From: Antedon mediterranea
Taxonomy: Eukaryota; Echinodermata; Crinoidea; Comatulida; Antedonidae
DNA length: 64,000 nucleotides
NCBI RefSeq assembly: GCF_964355755.1
Contig: NC_092670.1
Location: forward strand, 27,207,795-27,271,794
Direction of reading: 5' to 3'
The notes beneath the pieces were generated by a model. That model did not search any database. It was not told where the DNA came from and saw only the letters and a program-made list of their open reading frames with translations. This document shows positions 1-13,900 of this stretch, piece after piece. The position numbers and the translations under genes are program-made. Numbering within the stretch: position 1 is the stretch's first letter; every line of letters starts with the position of its first letter.

Positions 1-3000
1 TCAGAATTTGATAACTGAGCACGCATCTTTTAATATCTACCTCATCAATAATTATTATTAATAATCTATAGCACATTGTTTGATATGATCAGTGTAGTCA
101 TAATTTGATAACTGAGCACGCATCTTTTAATATCTACCTCATCAGTAATTATTATTAATAATCTATAGCACATTGTTTGATATGATCAGTGTAGTCATAA
201 TTTGATAACTGAGCACGCATCTTTAAATATCTACATCATCAATAATTATTAATAATAATCTATATCACATTTTTGGATATGATCAGTGTAGTCAGAATTT
301 GATAACTGAGCACGCATCTTTAAATATCCACCTCATCAATAATTATTATTAATATCATATATCACATTGTTCGATATGATCAGTGTAGTCAGAATTTGAT
401 AACTGAGCACGCATCTTTTAATATCTACCTCATCAATAATTATTATTAATATCTTATATCACATTGTTGGATATGATCAGTGTAGTCATAATTTGATAAC
501 TGAGCACGCATCTTTAAATATCTACCTCATCAATAATTATTATTAATAATTTATATCACATTGTTGGATATAATCAGTGTAGTCAAAATTTGATAACTGA
601 GCACGCATCTTTTAATATCTACCTCATCAATAATTATTACTAATAATCTATATCACATTGTTGGATATGATCAGTGTAGTCAGAATTTGAAAACTGAGCA
701 CGCATCTTTTAATATCTACCTCACCAATAATTATTATTAATATCATATATCATACTGTTAGATGTGATCAGTGTAGTCATAATTTGATAACTGAGCACGC
801 ATCTTTAAATATCTAAATCATCAATAATTATTATTAATAATCTATATCACATTTTTGGATATGATCAGTGTAGTCAGAATTTGATAACTGAGCACGCTTC
901 TTTTAATATCTACCTCATCAATAATTATTATTAATATCTTATATCACATTGTTGAATATAATCAGTGTAGTCAGAATTTGATAACTGAGCACGCATCTTT
1001 TAATATCTACCTCATCAATAATTATTATTATTATCTTATATCACATTGTTGGATATGATCAGTGTAGTCATAATTTGATAACTGAGCACGCCTCTTTAAA
1101 TATCTACATCATCAATAATTATTAATAATAATCTATATCACATTTTTGGATATGATCAGTGTAGTAATAATTTGATAACTGAGCACGCAACTTTTAATAT
1201 CTACCTCATCAATAATTAATGTTAATAATCTATATCACATTGTTGGATATGATCAGTGTAGTCAGAATTTGATAACTGAGCACGCATCTTTAAATATCTA
1301 CCTCATCAATAATTATTATTAATAATCTATATCACATTGTTGGATATAATCAGTGTAGTCATAATATGATAACTGAGCACGCATCTTTTAATATCTACCT
1401 CATCAATAATTATTATTAATAATCTATAGCACATTGTTTGATATGATCAGTGTAGTCATAATTTGATAACTGAGCACGCATCTTTTAATATCTACCTCAT
1501 CAGTAATTATTATTAATAATCTATAGCACATTGTTTGATATGATCAGTGTAGTCATAATTTGATAACTGAGCACGCATCTTTAAATATCTACATCATCAA
1601 TAATTATTAATAATAATCTATATCACATTTTTGGATATGATCAGTGTAGTCAGAATTTGATAACTGAGCACGCATCTTTAAATATCCACCTCATCAATAA
1701 TTATTATTAATATCATATATCACATTGTTTGATATGATCAGTGTAGTCAGAATTTGATAACTGAGCACGCATCTTTTAATATCTACCTCATCAATAATTT
1801 TTTATTAATATCTTATATCACATTGTTGGATATGATCAGTGTAGTCATAATTTGATAACTGAGCACGCATCTTTTAATATCTACCTCATCAATAATTATT
1901 ATTAATATCTTATATCACATTGTTGGATATGATCAGTGTAGTCATAATTTGATAACTGAGCACGCCTCTTTAAATATCTACATCATCAATAATTATTAAT
2001 AATAATCTATATCACATTTTTGGATATGATCAGTGTAGTAATAATTTGATAACTGAGCACGCATCTTTTAATATCTACCTCATCAATAATTAATGTTAAT
2101 AATCTATATCACATTGTGGGATATGATCAGTGTAGTCAGAATTTGATAACTGAGCACGCATCTTTAAATATCTACCTCATCAATAATTATTATTAATAAT
2201 CTATATCACATTGTTGGATATAATCAGTGTAGTCATAATTAGATATCTGATCACGCATCTTTTAATATCTACCTCATCAATAATTATTATTAATAATCTA
2301 TAGCACATTGTTTGATATGATCAGTGTAGTAATAATTTGATAACTGAGCACGCATCTTTTAATATCTACCTCATCAGTAATTATTATTAATAATCTATAG
2401 CACATTGTTTGATATGATCAGTGTAGTCATAATTTGATAACTGAGCACGCATCTTTAAATATCTACATCATCAATAAATATTAATAATAATCTATATCAC
2501 ATTGTTGGATATGATCAGTGTAGTCATAATTTGATAACTGATCACGCATCTGTCAATATCTACATCAACAATAATAATTATTAATAATCTATATCACATT
2601 GTTGAATATGATCAGTGTAGTCATAATTTGATAACTGAGCACGCATCTTTTAATATCTATTTCATCAATAATTATTATTAATATCTTATATCACATTGTT
2701 GGATATGATCAGTGTAGTCATAATTTGATAACTGAGGACGCATCTTTCAATATCTACATCATCAATAATTATTATTAATAATCTATGTCACATTGTTGGA
2801 TATAATCAGTGTAGTCATAATTTGATAACTGATCACGCATCTTTTAATATCTACCTCATCAATAATTATTATTAATAATCTATAGCACATTGTTTGATAT
2901 GATCAGTGTAGTAATAATTTGATAACTGAGCACGCATCTTTTAATATCTACCTCATCAGTAATTATTATTAATAATCTATAGCACATTGTTGGATATAAT

Positions 3001-5001
3001 CAGTGTAGTCATAATTTGATAACTGAGCACGCCTCTTTAAATATCTACATCATCAATAATTATTATTAATAATCTATATCACATTTTTGGATATGATCAG
3101 TGTAGTAATAATTTGATAACTGAGCACGCATCTTTTAATATCTACCTCATCAATAATTATTATTAATAATCTATATCACATTGTTTGATATGATCAGTGT
3201 AGTCATAATTTGATAACTGAGCACGCATCTTTAAATATCTACATCATCAATAATTATTAATAATAATCTATATCACATTTTTGGATATGATCAGTGTAGT
3301 CAGAATTTGATAACTGAGCACGCATCTTTAAATATCCACCTCATCAATAATTATTATTAATATCATATATCACATTGTTCGATATGATCAGTGTAGTCAG
3401 AATTTGATAACTGAGCACGCATCTTTTAATATCTACCTCATCAATAATTATTATTAATATCTTATATCACATTGTTGGATATGATCAGTGTAGTCATAAT
3501 TTGATAACTGAGCACGCATCTTTAAATATCTACCTCATCAATAATTATTATTAATAATCTATATCACATTGTTGGATATAATCAGTGTAGTCAAAATTTG
3601 ATAACTGAGCACGCATCTTTTAATATCTACCTCATCAATAATTATTACTAATAATCTATATCACATTGTTGGATATGATCAGTGTAGTCATAATTTGATA
3701 ACTGAGCACGCATCTTTAAATATCTACATCATCAATAATTATTAATAATAATCTATATCACATTGTTGGATATGATCAGTGTAGTCATAATTTGATAACT
3801 GATCACGCATCTGTCAATATCTACATCAACAATAATAATTATTAATAATCTATATCACATTGTTGAATATGATCAGTGTAGTCATAATTTGATAACTGAG
3901 CACGCATCTTTTAATATCTATTTCATCAATAATTATTATTAATATCTTATATCACATTGTTGGATATGATCAGTGTAGTCATAATTTGATAACTGAGCAC
4001 GCATCTTTCAATATCTACATCATCAATAATTATTATTAATAATCTATGTCACATTGTTGGATATAATCAGTGTAGTCATAATTTAATAACTGATCACGCA
4101 TCTTTTAATATCTACCTCATCAATAATTATTATTAATAATCTATAGCACATTGTTTGATATGATCAGTGTAGTAATAATTTGATAACTGAGCACGCATCT
4201 TTTAATATCTACCTCATCAGTAATTATTATTAATAATCTATAGCACATTGTTTGATATGATCAGTGTAGTCATAATTTGATAACTGAGCACGCATCTTTA
4301 AATATCTACATCATCAATAATTATTAATAATAATCTATATCACATTGTTGGATATGATCAGTGTAGTCATAATTTGATAACTGATCACGCATCTGTCAAT
4401 ATCTACATCAACAATAATAATTATTAATAATCTATATCACATTGTTGAATATGATCAGTGTAGTCATAATTTGATAACTGAGCACGCATCTTTTAATATC
4501 TATTTCATCAATAATTATTATTAATATCTTATATCACATTGTTGGATATGATCAGTGTAGTCATAATTTGATAACTGAGCACGCATCTTTCAATATCTAC
4601 ATCATCAATAATTATTATTAATAATCTATGTCACATTGTTGGATATGATCAGTGTAGTCATAATTTGATAACTGAGCACGCATCTTTTAATATCTACCTC
4701 ATCAATAATTATTATTAATAATCTATAGCACATTGTTTGATATGATCAGTGTAGTCATAATTTGATAACTGAGCACGCATCTTTTAATATCTACCTCATC
4801 AGTAATTATTATTAATAATCTATAGCACATTGTTCGATATGATCAGTGTAGTCATAATTTGATAACTGAGCACGCATCTTTAAATATCTACATCATCAAT
4901 AATTATTAATAATAATCTATATCACATTTTTGGATATGATCAGTGTAGTCAGAATTTGATAACTGAGCACGCATCTTTAAATATCCACCTCATCAATAAT
5001 T
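1..5001 (+). repeat. 97-bp satellite array, left segment
   Basis: Head-to-tail monomers of about 97 bp run from the window edge to 5001, so the array starts outside the window. Each monomer has a conserved box (ATAACTGAGCACGCATC), an AT-only stretch rich in AATAATTATTATTAAT, and a second conserved box (GATCAGTGTAGTCA). Variation is concentrated in the AT stretch and in a few positions such as TTTAAATA versus TTTTAATA. Blocks recur: a variant carrying CTGTCAATATCTACATCAAC appears near 2550, 3810 and 4385, so multi-monomer segments were copied. No coding potential is visible. Confidence 0.97.
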
Positions 5002-6134
5002 AGGTTATATGCATTATCATGCATATAACCTCTTGATTCTGTCAAAATCTTTATTTATTTATTAGGTTATATGCATGATATGCATATAACCTCTTGATTC
5101 TGTCAAAATCTTTATTTATTTATTTATTTATTTATTTATTCTTTCCTTAGCACTATTTTGTCCGTGCATTATCTTGGCATCAGTTTAATCTAGCTAAGTC
5201 AAGTTTTCAGAGTATATTCCTTATGGCCAGGAATCGATGTGGTTATATTTTCACGATGCGTAATCAAAAATTACGCGGTCTACGCGCGATTTTACGAAAT
5301 CACGTTTGTAATCATATCTTCACAAGCATGAATCACAATTAAACAAAATTTGGTACTCATAAATTTCAGGTCATATTTCATCATATGGCAATACAATTAC
5401 GTGCGTAGCGCATATAACGCTTGCGTACGCGCGCTTAAAATGTTCAAAATTGTCAAAATTTATTTTCGATGAAATTAGAGTACGTTTCAGGCAATTTTAA
5501 GCGTTTAAAAAATTGCCATGAGTGCGCAAATTTTTGCACGCGCACTGCGCGTTAAACGTTAATGCGCACTCTTTTTGCCCGATTTCTGTTTTACAATCTT
5601 TCTTTAATAATATCATCATATTTGATTCAGGTTTCAACTCGGAATTGCGTTATACGAGCACGTCAAAAGTGATTGGCTACGCACGTATAAGTTAACAAAA
5701 TGGTGAAAATATGCTAAATTTTTAAATTAATATATATCGTCAGAATGCAGGGGAACACCTATTTTTTATTTCATTTTCTTGAAGTGTATGTATCATATGT
5801 ATGATTTATTATCAAATTAAGAGAACCAAAGTTGATTAAGTCATCATTAATTGCATATTAAATTTAAAAAAAATAATTTCGACAATCAAACAAATTATGA
5901 CATTTTCTTAGGCCAAAATAACAAACTTAACATTAACTTTCTTCCTTCAAAAGTTCATATATTAAAGTTAAAAGTATGTAGTTTGACAGTGCATCATTTG
6001 TTTACATTTTAAAGATGTCATCATAGTAAAAAATTATAATTCATTTCGGTATGTAATAATCTATTTGCATCAAAGTGGTTACTGCATAGTAAATACACGG
6101 AGGAATCTTTCTACAAATTTTAGTCAGTTGTGTA

Positions 6135-6188
6135 TGGCTCGGTGGTCTGTGCTCGTGTCTATGGCATTCAAGGTACCGAGATCGAGTC
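6135..6188 (+). promoter_or_regulatory. tRNA-like RNA polymerase III internal promoter (A and B boxes), inner copy
   Basis: TGGCTCGGTGG (6135-6145) matches the tRNA A box with one change. GATCGAGTC (6180-6188) fits the B-box consensus GWTCRANNC. The 34-bp spacing is normal for tRNA-derived SINEs. A T-run at 6212-6221 could stop pol III. This suggests a tRNA-derived SINE-like module captured by the element. Confidence 0.5.
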
Positions 6189-6521
6189 TCACCTTGGGAA
6201 ACGAAATAAAATTTTTTTTTTATTATCCGTATTGTTTGTTCAAATTTATTTCTTAGTGTATAGATTATACACATGATTTATAATGAAATCTAGATAAAAA
6301 TTAACTTATGTCTTTATTATTATGTAACAACAAATGTGGTTTATGACATTATACGCATATGGATCTTTGATCGGATTGTGATACCGGCTATGGTGTTCGC
6401 GTTAGCAAGGTACTAGGTCCTATCATATATTATAAATAATTAAAGATTCTGAGAAAATCAATCAATCAATATATCTTTAAAAAATCAATTATCTTTATTT
6501 AAATCAATGCATATAACCTAT

Positions 6522-6550
6522 AATTCGTCATAGTGACGAATTAAATCTAG
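6522..6550 (+). other. Helitron-like 3' terminal hairpin plus CTAG (inner copy)
   Basis: A perfect 9-bp stem (AATTCGTCA/TGACGAATT) with loop TAG, then AAAT and CTAG. The identical structure closes the outer copy at 7936-7964. In Helitrons such a hairpin marks the end of rolling-circle transfer. Confidence 0.7.
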
Positions 6551-7555
6551 TTTATTTATTCTTTCCTTAGCACTATTTTGTCCGTGAATTATCTTGATAT
6601 CAGTTTCATCTATTTAAGTCAATTTTTCAGAGTATATTCCTTATGGCCAGGAATCGATGTGGTTATATTTTCACGATGCGTAATCAAAAATTACGCGGTC
6701 TACGCGCGATTTTACGAAATCACGTTTGTAATCATATCTTCACAAGCATGAATCACAATTAAACAAAATTTGGTACTCATAAATTTCAGGTCATATTTCA
6801 TCATATGGCAATACAATTACGTGCGTAGCGCAAATAACGCTTGCGTACGCGCGCTTAAAATGTTCAAAATTGTCAAAATTTATTTTCGATGAAATTAGAG
6901 TACGTTTCAGGCAATTTTAAGCGTTTAAAAAATTGCCATGAGTGCGCAGATTTTTGCACGCGCACTGCGCGTTATACGTTAATGCGCACTCTTTTTGTCC
7001 GATTTCGGTTGTACAACCTTTCTTTAATAATATCATCATATTTTATTCACTTTTCAACGCGTAATTGCCTTATACGAGCACGTCAAAAGTGACAGGCTAC
7101 GCACGTGTAAGTTAACAAAATGGTGAAAATATGCTAAATTTTAAAATTAATATAGATCGTCAGAATGCTCGGGAACACATATTTTTTATTTCATTTTCTT
7201 GAAGTGTATGTATCTTATGTATGATTTATTATTAAACTAAGAGAACAAAAGTTGATTAAGCCATAATTAATTGCATATTAAATTAAAAAAAATTCATTTC
7301 GACAATCAAACAAATTATGACATTTTCTTAGGCCAAAATAACAAACTTAACATTAACTTTCTTCCTCCAAAAGTTCATATATTAAAGTTAAAAGTATATA
7401 GTTTGACAGTGCATCATTTTTGTACATTTTTAGAGATGTCATCATAGTAAAAAATTATAATTCATTGCGGTATGTAATAATCTATCTGCACCAAAGTGGT
7501 TACTGCATAGTAAATACACGGAGGAATTTTTCTACAATTTTTAGACAGTTGTGTA

Positions 7556-7609
7556 TGGCTCGGTGGTGTGTGCTCGTGTCTATGGCACTCAAGGTACCGA
7601 GATCGAGTC
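7556..7609 (+). promoter_or_regulatory. tRNA-like pol III internal promoter, outer copy
   Basis: The same A box (7556-7566) and B box (7601-7609), with the same spacing and a T-run shortly downstream. Both boxes are unchanged although neighbouring bases differ between the copies. Confidence 0.5.
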
Positions 7610-7964
7610 TCACCTTTGGAAACGAAATAAGATTTTTTTTTTATTATTCGTATTGTTTGTTCAAATTTATTTCTTAGTGTATATATTATACACATGATTT
7701 ATAATGAAATCTAGATAAAAAATAACTTATGTCTTTATTATTATGTAACAGCAAATGTGGTTTATGACATTATACGCAGAGGGATCTTTGATCGGATTGT
7801 GATACCGGCTATTGTATTCGCGTTAGCAAGGTCCTATCATATATTATAAATAATTAAAGAATCTGAGAAAATCAATGAATCAAAATATCTTTTAAAAATC
7901 AATTATCTTTATTAAAATCAATGCATATAACCTATAATTCGTCATAGTGACGAATTAAATCTAG

Positions 7965-10900
7965 TTATTATTAATATCATATATCACATTGTTCGATATG
8001 ATCAGTGTAGTCAGAATTTGATAACTGAGCACGCATATTTTAATATCTACCTCATCAATAATTATTATTAATATCTTATATCACATTGTTGGATATGATC
8101 AGTGTAGTCATAATTTGATAACTGAGCACGCATCTTTAAATATCTACCTCATCAATAATTATTATTAATAATCTATATCACATTGTTGGATATAATCAGT
8201 GTAGTCATAATTTGATTACTGAGCACGCATCTTTTAATATCTACCTCATCAATAATTATTATTAATATCTTATATCACATTGTTGGATATGATCAGTGTA
8301 GTCATAATTTGATAACTGAGCACGCATCTTTAAATATCTACATCATCAATAATTATTAATAATAATCTATATCACATTTTGGGATATGATCAGTGTAGTC
8401 ATAATTTGATAACTGAGCACGCATCTTTTAATAGCTACCTCATCAATAATTATTATTAATATCTTATATCACATTGTTGGATATGATCAGTGTAGTCAGA
8501 ATTTGATAACTGAGCACGCATCTGTCAATATCTACATCAACAATAATTATTATTAATAATCTATATCACATTGTTGGATATGATCAGTGTAGTCTTAATT
8601 TGATAACTGAGCACTCATCTTTTAATATCTACCTCATCAATAATTATTATTAATATCTTATATCACATTGTTGGATATGATCAGTGTAGTCATAATTTGA
8701 TAACTGAGCACGCATCTTTTAATATCTACCTCATCAATAATTATAATTAATATCTTATATCACATTGTTGGATATGATCAGTGTAGTCAGAATTTGATAA
8801 CTGAGCACGCATCTGTCAATATCTACATCAACAATAATTATTATTAATAATCTATATCACATTGTTGGATATGATCAGTGTAGTTACAATTTGATAACTG
8901 AGCATGCACGCATCTTTTAATATCTACCTCATCAATAATTAGCATTGATATCATATATCAGATTGTTGGATATGATCAGTGTAGTCATAATTTGATAACT
9001 GAGCACGCATCTTTTAATATCTACCTCATCAATAATTATTTTTAATAATCTATATCACATTTTTCGATATAATCAGTGTAGTCAAAATTTGATAACTGAG
9101 CACGCATCTTTTAATATCTACCTCATCAATAATTATTACTAATAATCTATATCACATTGTTGGATATGATCAGTGTAGTCAGAATTTGAAAACTGAGCAC
9201 GCATCTTTTATTATCTACCTGACCAATAATTATTATTAATATCATATATCATACTGTTAGATGTGATCAGTGTAGTCATAATTTGATAACTGAGCACGCA
9301 TCTTTAAATATCTAAATCATCAATAATTATTATTAATAATCTATATCACATTGTTGGATATGATCAGTGTAGTCAGAATTTGATAACTGAGCACGCTTCT
9401 TTTAATATCTACCTCATCAATAATTATTATTAATATCTTATATCACATTGTTGGATATAATCAGTGTAGTCAGAATTTGATAACTGAGCACGCATCTTTT
9501 AATATCTACCTCATCAATAATTATTATTAATATCTTATATCACATTGTTGGATATGATCAGTGTAGTCATAATTTGATAACTGAGGACGCCTCTTTAAAT
9601 ATCTACATCATCAATAATTATTAATAATAATCTATATCACATTTTTGGATATGATCAGTGTAGTAATAATTTGATAACTGAGCACGCATCTTTTAATATC
9701 TACCTCATCAATAATTAATGTTAATAATCTATATCACATTGTTGGATATGATCAGTGTAGTCAGAATTTGATAACTGAGCACGCATCTTTAAATATCTAC
9801 CTCATCAATAATTATTATTAATAATCTATATCACATTGTTGGATATAATCAGTGTAGTCATAATTTGATAACTGAGCACGCATCTTTTAATATCTACCTC
9901 ATCAATAATTATTATTAATAATCTATAGCACATTGTTTTATATGATCAGTGTAGTCATAATTTGATAACTGAGCACGCATCTTTTAATATCTACCTCATC
10001 AGTAATTATTATTAATAATCTATAGCACATTGTTTGATATGATCAGTGTAGTCATAATTTGATAACTGAGCACGCATCTTTAAATATCTACATCATCAAT
10101 AATTATTAATAATAATCTATATCACATTTTTGGATATAATCAGTGTAGTCATAATTTGATAACTGAGCACGCATCTTTTAATATCTACCTCATCAATAAT
10201 TATTATTAATAATCTATATCACATTGTTGGATATAATCAGTGTAGTCATAATTTGATTACTGAGCACGCATCTTTTAATATCTACCTCATCAATAATTAT
10301 TATTAATATCTTATATCACATTGTTGGATATGATCAGTGTAGTCATAATTTGATAACTGAGCACGCATCTTTAAATATCTACATCATCAATAATTATTAA
10401 TAATAATCTATATCACATTTTGGGATATGATCAGTGTAGTCATAATTTGATAACTGAGCACGCATCTTTTAATAGCTACCTCATCAATAATTATTATTAA
10501 TATCTTATATCACATTGTTGGATATGATCAGTGTAGTCATAATTTGATAACTGAGCACGCATCTTTAAATATCTACATCATCAATAATTATTAATAATAA
10601 TCTATATCACATTTTGGGATATGATCAGTGTAGTCATAATTTGATAACTGAGCACGCATCTTTTAATAGCTACCTCATCAATAATTATTATTAATATCTT
10701 ATATCACATTGTTGGATATGATCAGTGTAGTCAGAATTTGATAACTGAGCACGCATCAGTCAATATCTACATCAACAATAATTATTATTAATAATCTATA
10801 TCACATTGTTGGATATGATCAGTGTAGTCTTAATTTGATAACTGAGCACTCATCTTTTAATATCTACCTCATCAATAATTATTATTAATATCTTATATCA

Positions 10901-13900
10901 CATTGTTGGATATGATCAGTGTAGTCATAATTTGATAACTGAGCACGCATCTTTTAATATCTACCTCATCAATAATTATAATTAATATCTTATATCACAT
11001 TGTTGGATATGATCAGTGTAGTCAGAATTTGATAACTGAGCACGCATCTGTCAATATCTACATCAACAATAATTATTATTAATAATCTATATCACATTGT
11101 TGGATATGATCAGTGTAGTTACAATTTGATAACTGAGCATGCACGCATCTTTTAATATCTACCTCATCAATAATTAGCATTGATATCATATATCAGATTG
11201 TTGGATATGATCAGTGTAGTCATAATTTGATAACTGAGCACGCATCTTTTAATATCTACCTCATCAATAATTATTTTTAATAATCTATATCACATTTTTC
11301 GATATAATCAGTGTAGTCAAAATTTGATAACTGAGCACGCATCTTTTAATATCTACCTCATCAATAATGATATAATCAGTGTAGTCAAAATTAGATAACT
11401 GAGCACGCATCTTTTAATATCTACCTCATCAATAATTATTACTAATAATCTATATCACATTGTTGGATATGATCAGTGTAGTCAGAATTTGAAAACTGAG
11501 CACGCATCTTTTAATATCTACCTCACCAATAATTATTATTAATATCATATATCATACTGTTAGATGTGATCAGTGTAGTCATAATTTGATAACTGAGCAC
11601 GCATCTTTAAATATCTAAATCATCAATATTTATTATTAATAATCTATATCACATTGTTGGATATGATCAGTGTAGTCAGAATTTGATAACTGAGCACGTG
11701 CCTTTTAATATCTAAATCATCAATAATTATTATTAATATCTTATATCACATTGTTGGATATAATCAGTGTAGTCATAATTTGATAACTGAGCACGCATCT
11801 TTAAATATCTACATCATCAATAATTATTATTAATAATCTATATCACAGTGTTGGATATGATCAGTGGAGTCAGAATTTGATAACTGAGCATGCTTTTTTT
11901 AATATCTACCTCATCAATAATTATTATTAATATCATATATCATACTGTTAGATGTGATCAGTGTAGTCATAATTTGATAACTGAGCACGCATCTTTAAAT
12001 ATCTAAATCATCAATAATTATTATTAATAATCTATATCACATTGTTGGATATGATCAGTGTAGTCAGAATTTTATAACTGAGCACGTGCCTTTTAATATC
12101 TAAATCATCAATAATTATTATTAATATCTTATATCACATTGTTGGATATAATCAGTGTAGTCATAATTTGATAACTGAGCACGCATCTTTAAATATGTAC
12201 ATCATCAATAATTATTATTAATAATCTATATCACAGTGTTGGATATGATCAGTGGAGTCAGAATTTGATAACTGAGCACGCTTCTTTTAATATCTACCTC
12301 ATCAATAATTATTATTAATATCTTATATCACATTGTTGGATATAATCAGTGTAGTCAGAATTTGATAACTGAGCACGCATCTTTTAATATCTACCTCATC
12401 AATAATTATTATTAATATCTTATATCACATTGTTGGATATGATCAGTGTAGTCATAATTTGATAACTGAGCACGCCTCTTTAAATATCTACATCATCAAT
12501 AATTATTAATAATAATCTATATCACATTTTTGGATATGATCAGTGTAGTAATAATTAGATAACTGAGCACGCATCTTTTAATATCTACCTCATCAATAAT
12601 TAATGTTAATAATCTATATCACATTGTTGGATATGATCAGTGTAGTCAGAATTTGATAACTGAGCACGCATCTTTAAATATCTACCTCATCAATAATTAT
12701 TATTAATAATCTATATCACATTGTTGGATATAATCAGTGTAGTCATAATTTGATAACTGAGCACGCATCTTTTAATATCTACCTCATCAATAATTATTAT
12801 TAACAATCTATAGCACATTGTTTGATATGATCAGTGTAGTCATAATTTGATAACTGAGCACGCATCTTTTAATATCTACCTCATCGGTAATTATTATTAA
12901 AAATCTATAGCACATTGTTTGATATGATCAGTGTAGTCATAATTTGATAACTGAGCACGCATCTTTAAATATCTACATCATCAATAATTATTAATAATAA
13001 TCTATATCACATTTTTGGATATGATCAGTGTAGTCAGAATTTGATAACTGAGCACGCATCTTTAAATATCCACCTCATCAATAATTATTATTAATATCAT
13101 ATATCACATTGTTCGATATGATCAGTGTAGTCAGAATTTGATAACTGAGCACGCATCTTTTAATATCTACCTCATCAATAATTATTATTAATATCTTATA
13201 TCACATTGTTGGATATGATCAATGTAGTCATAATTTGATAACTGAGCACGCATCTTTAAATATCTACCTCATCAATAATTATTATTAATAATCTATATCA
13301 CATTGTTGGATATAATCAGTGTAGTCATAATTTGATTACTGAGCACGGATCTTTTAATATCTACCTCATCAATAATTATTATTAATATCTTATATCACAT
13401 TGTTGGATATGATCAGTGTAGTCATAATTTGATAACTGAGCACGCATCTTTCAATATCTACATCATCAATAATTATTATTAATAATCTATGTCAAATTAT
13501 TGTTGGATATGATCAGTGTAGTCATAATTTGATAACTGAGCACGCATCCTTTAATATCTACCTCATCAATAATTATTATTAATAATCTATATCACATTGT
13601 TGGATATAATCAGTGTAGTCATAATTTGATAACTGAGCACGCATCTTTCAATATCTACATCAACAATAATTATTATTAATAATCTATATCACATTGTTGG
13701 ATATAATCAGTGTAGTCATAATTTGATAACTGAGCACTCATCTTTTAATATCTACCTCATCAATAATTATTATTAATATCTTATATCCCATTGTTGGATA
13801 TGATCAGTGTAGTCAGAATTTGATAACTGAGCACGCATCTTTCAATATCTACATCATCAATAATTATTATTAATAATCTATATCACGTTTTTGGATATGA

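Larger units (their letters stand above)
5064..6550 (+). mobile_element. Inner copy of the same Helitron-like element, inserted into the (TTTA)n tract of the outer copy
   Basis: A second 5' palindrome lies at 5065-5091, and a complete 3' end at 6507-6550 (ATGCATATAACC, hairpin 6522-6542, CTAG 6547-6550). Immediately after CTAG the sequence returns to TTTATTTATTCTTTCC, which is the continuation of the TTTA tract left at about 5061. The two copies are therefore nested rather than simply tandem. Their lengths agree (about 1487 bp inner, about 1474 bp outer), and they stay alignable throughout at an offset near 1420 bp. Insertion between T and T within the microsatellite fits Helentron target preference. 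No coding region is visible. Confidence 0.75.
5002..7964 (+). mobile_element. Helitron-like (Helentron/HINE-type) non-autonomous element, outer copy
   Basis: This block interrupts a satellite monomer; the flanks rejoin with no more than about 3 bp duplicated. The left end carries GGTTATATGCAT at 5003-5014 within a palindrome (5003-5030). The right end carries its exact inverse ATGCATATAACC (7921-7932), then a 9-bp stem with TAG loop (7936-7956), then CTAG (7961-7964). Subterminal inverted repeats followed by a 3' hairpin and a CTAG-type end are the hallmarks of Helitron/Helentron derivatives. The outer copy is split: about 60 bp at 5002-5061 and 1414 bp at 6551-7964, with a second complete copy between. 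It encodes no Rep/helicase. The lack of a 5' TC argues for the Helentron/HINE branch rather than canonical Helitrons. Confidence 0.75.

Noticed and set aside
6041-6274. 77-codon reading frames in both Helitron-like copies (6041-6274 and 7462-7695, minus)
   Set aside because: They overlap the tRNA-like module in antisense and carry no domain. Similarity between them only reflects the duplicated DNA.
5064-7964. Simple tandem duplication of a 1.42-kb unit
   Set aside because: The second unit lacks the 5' palindrome and starts inside a TTTA tract matching the one interrupted at 5061, so nested insertion explains the junctions better.
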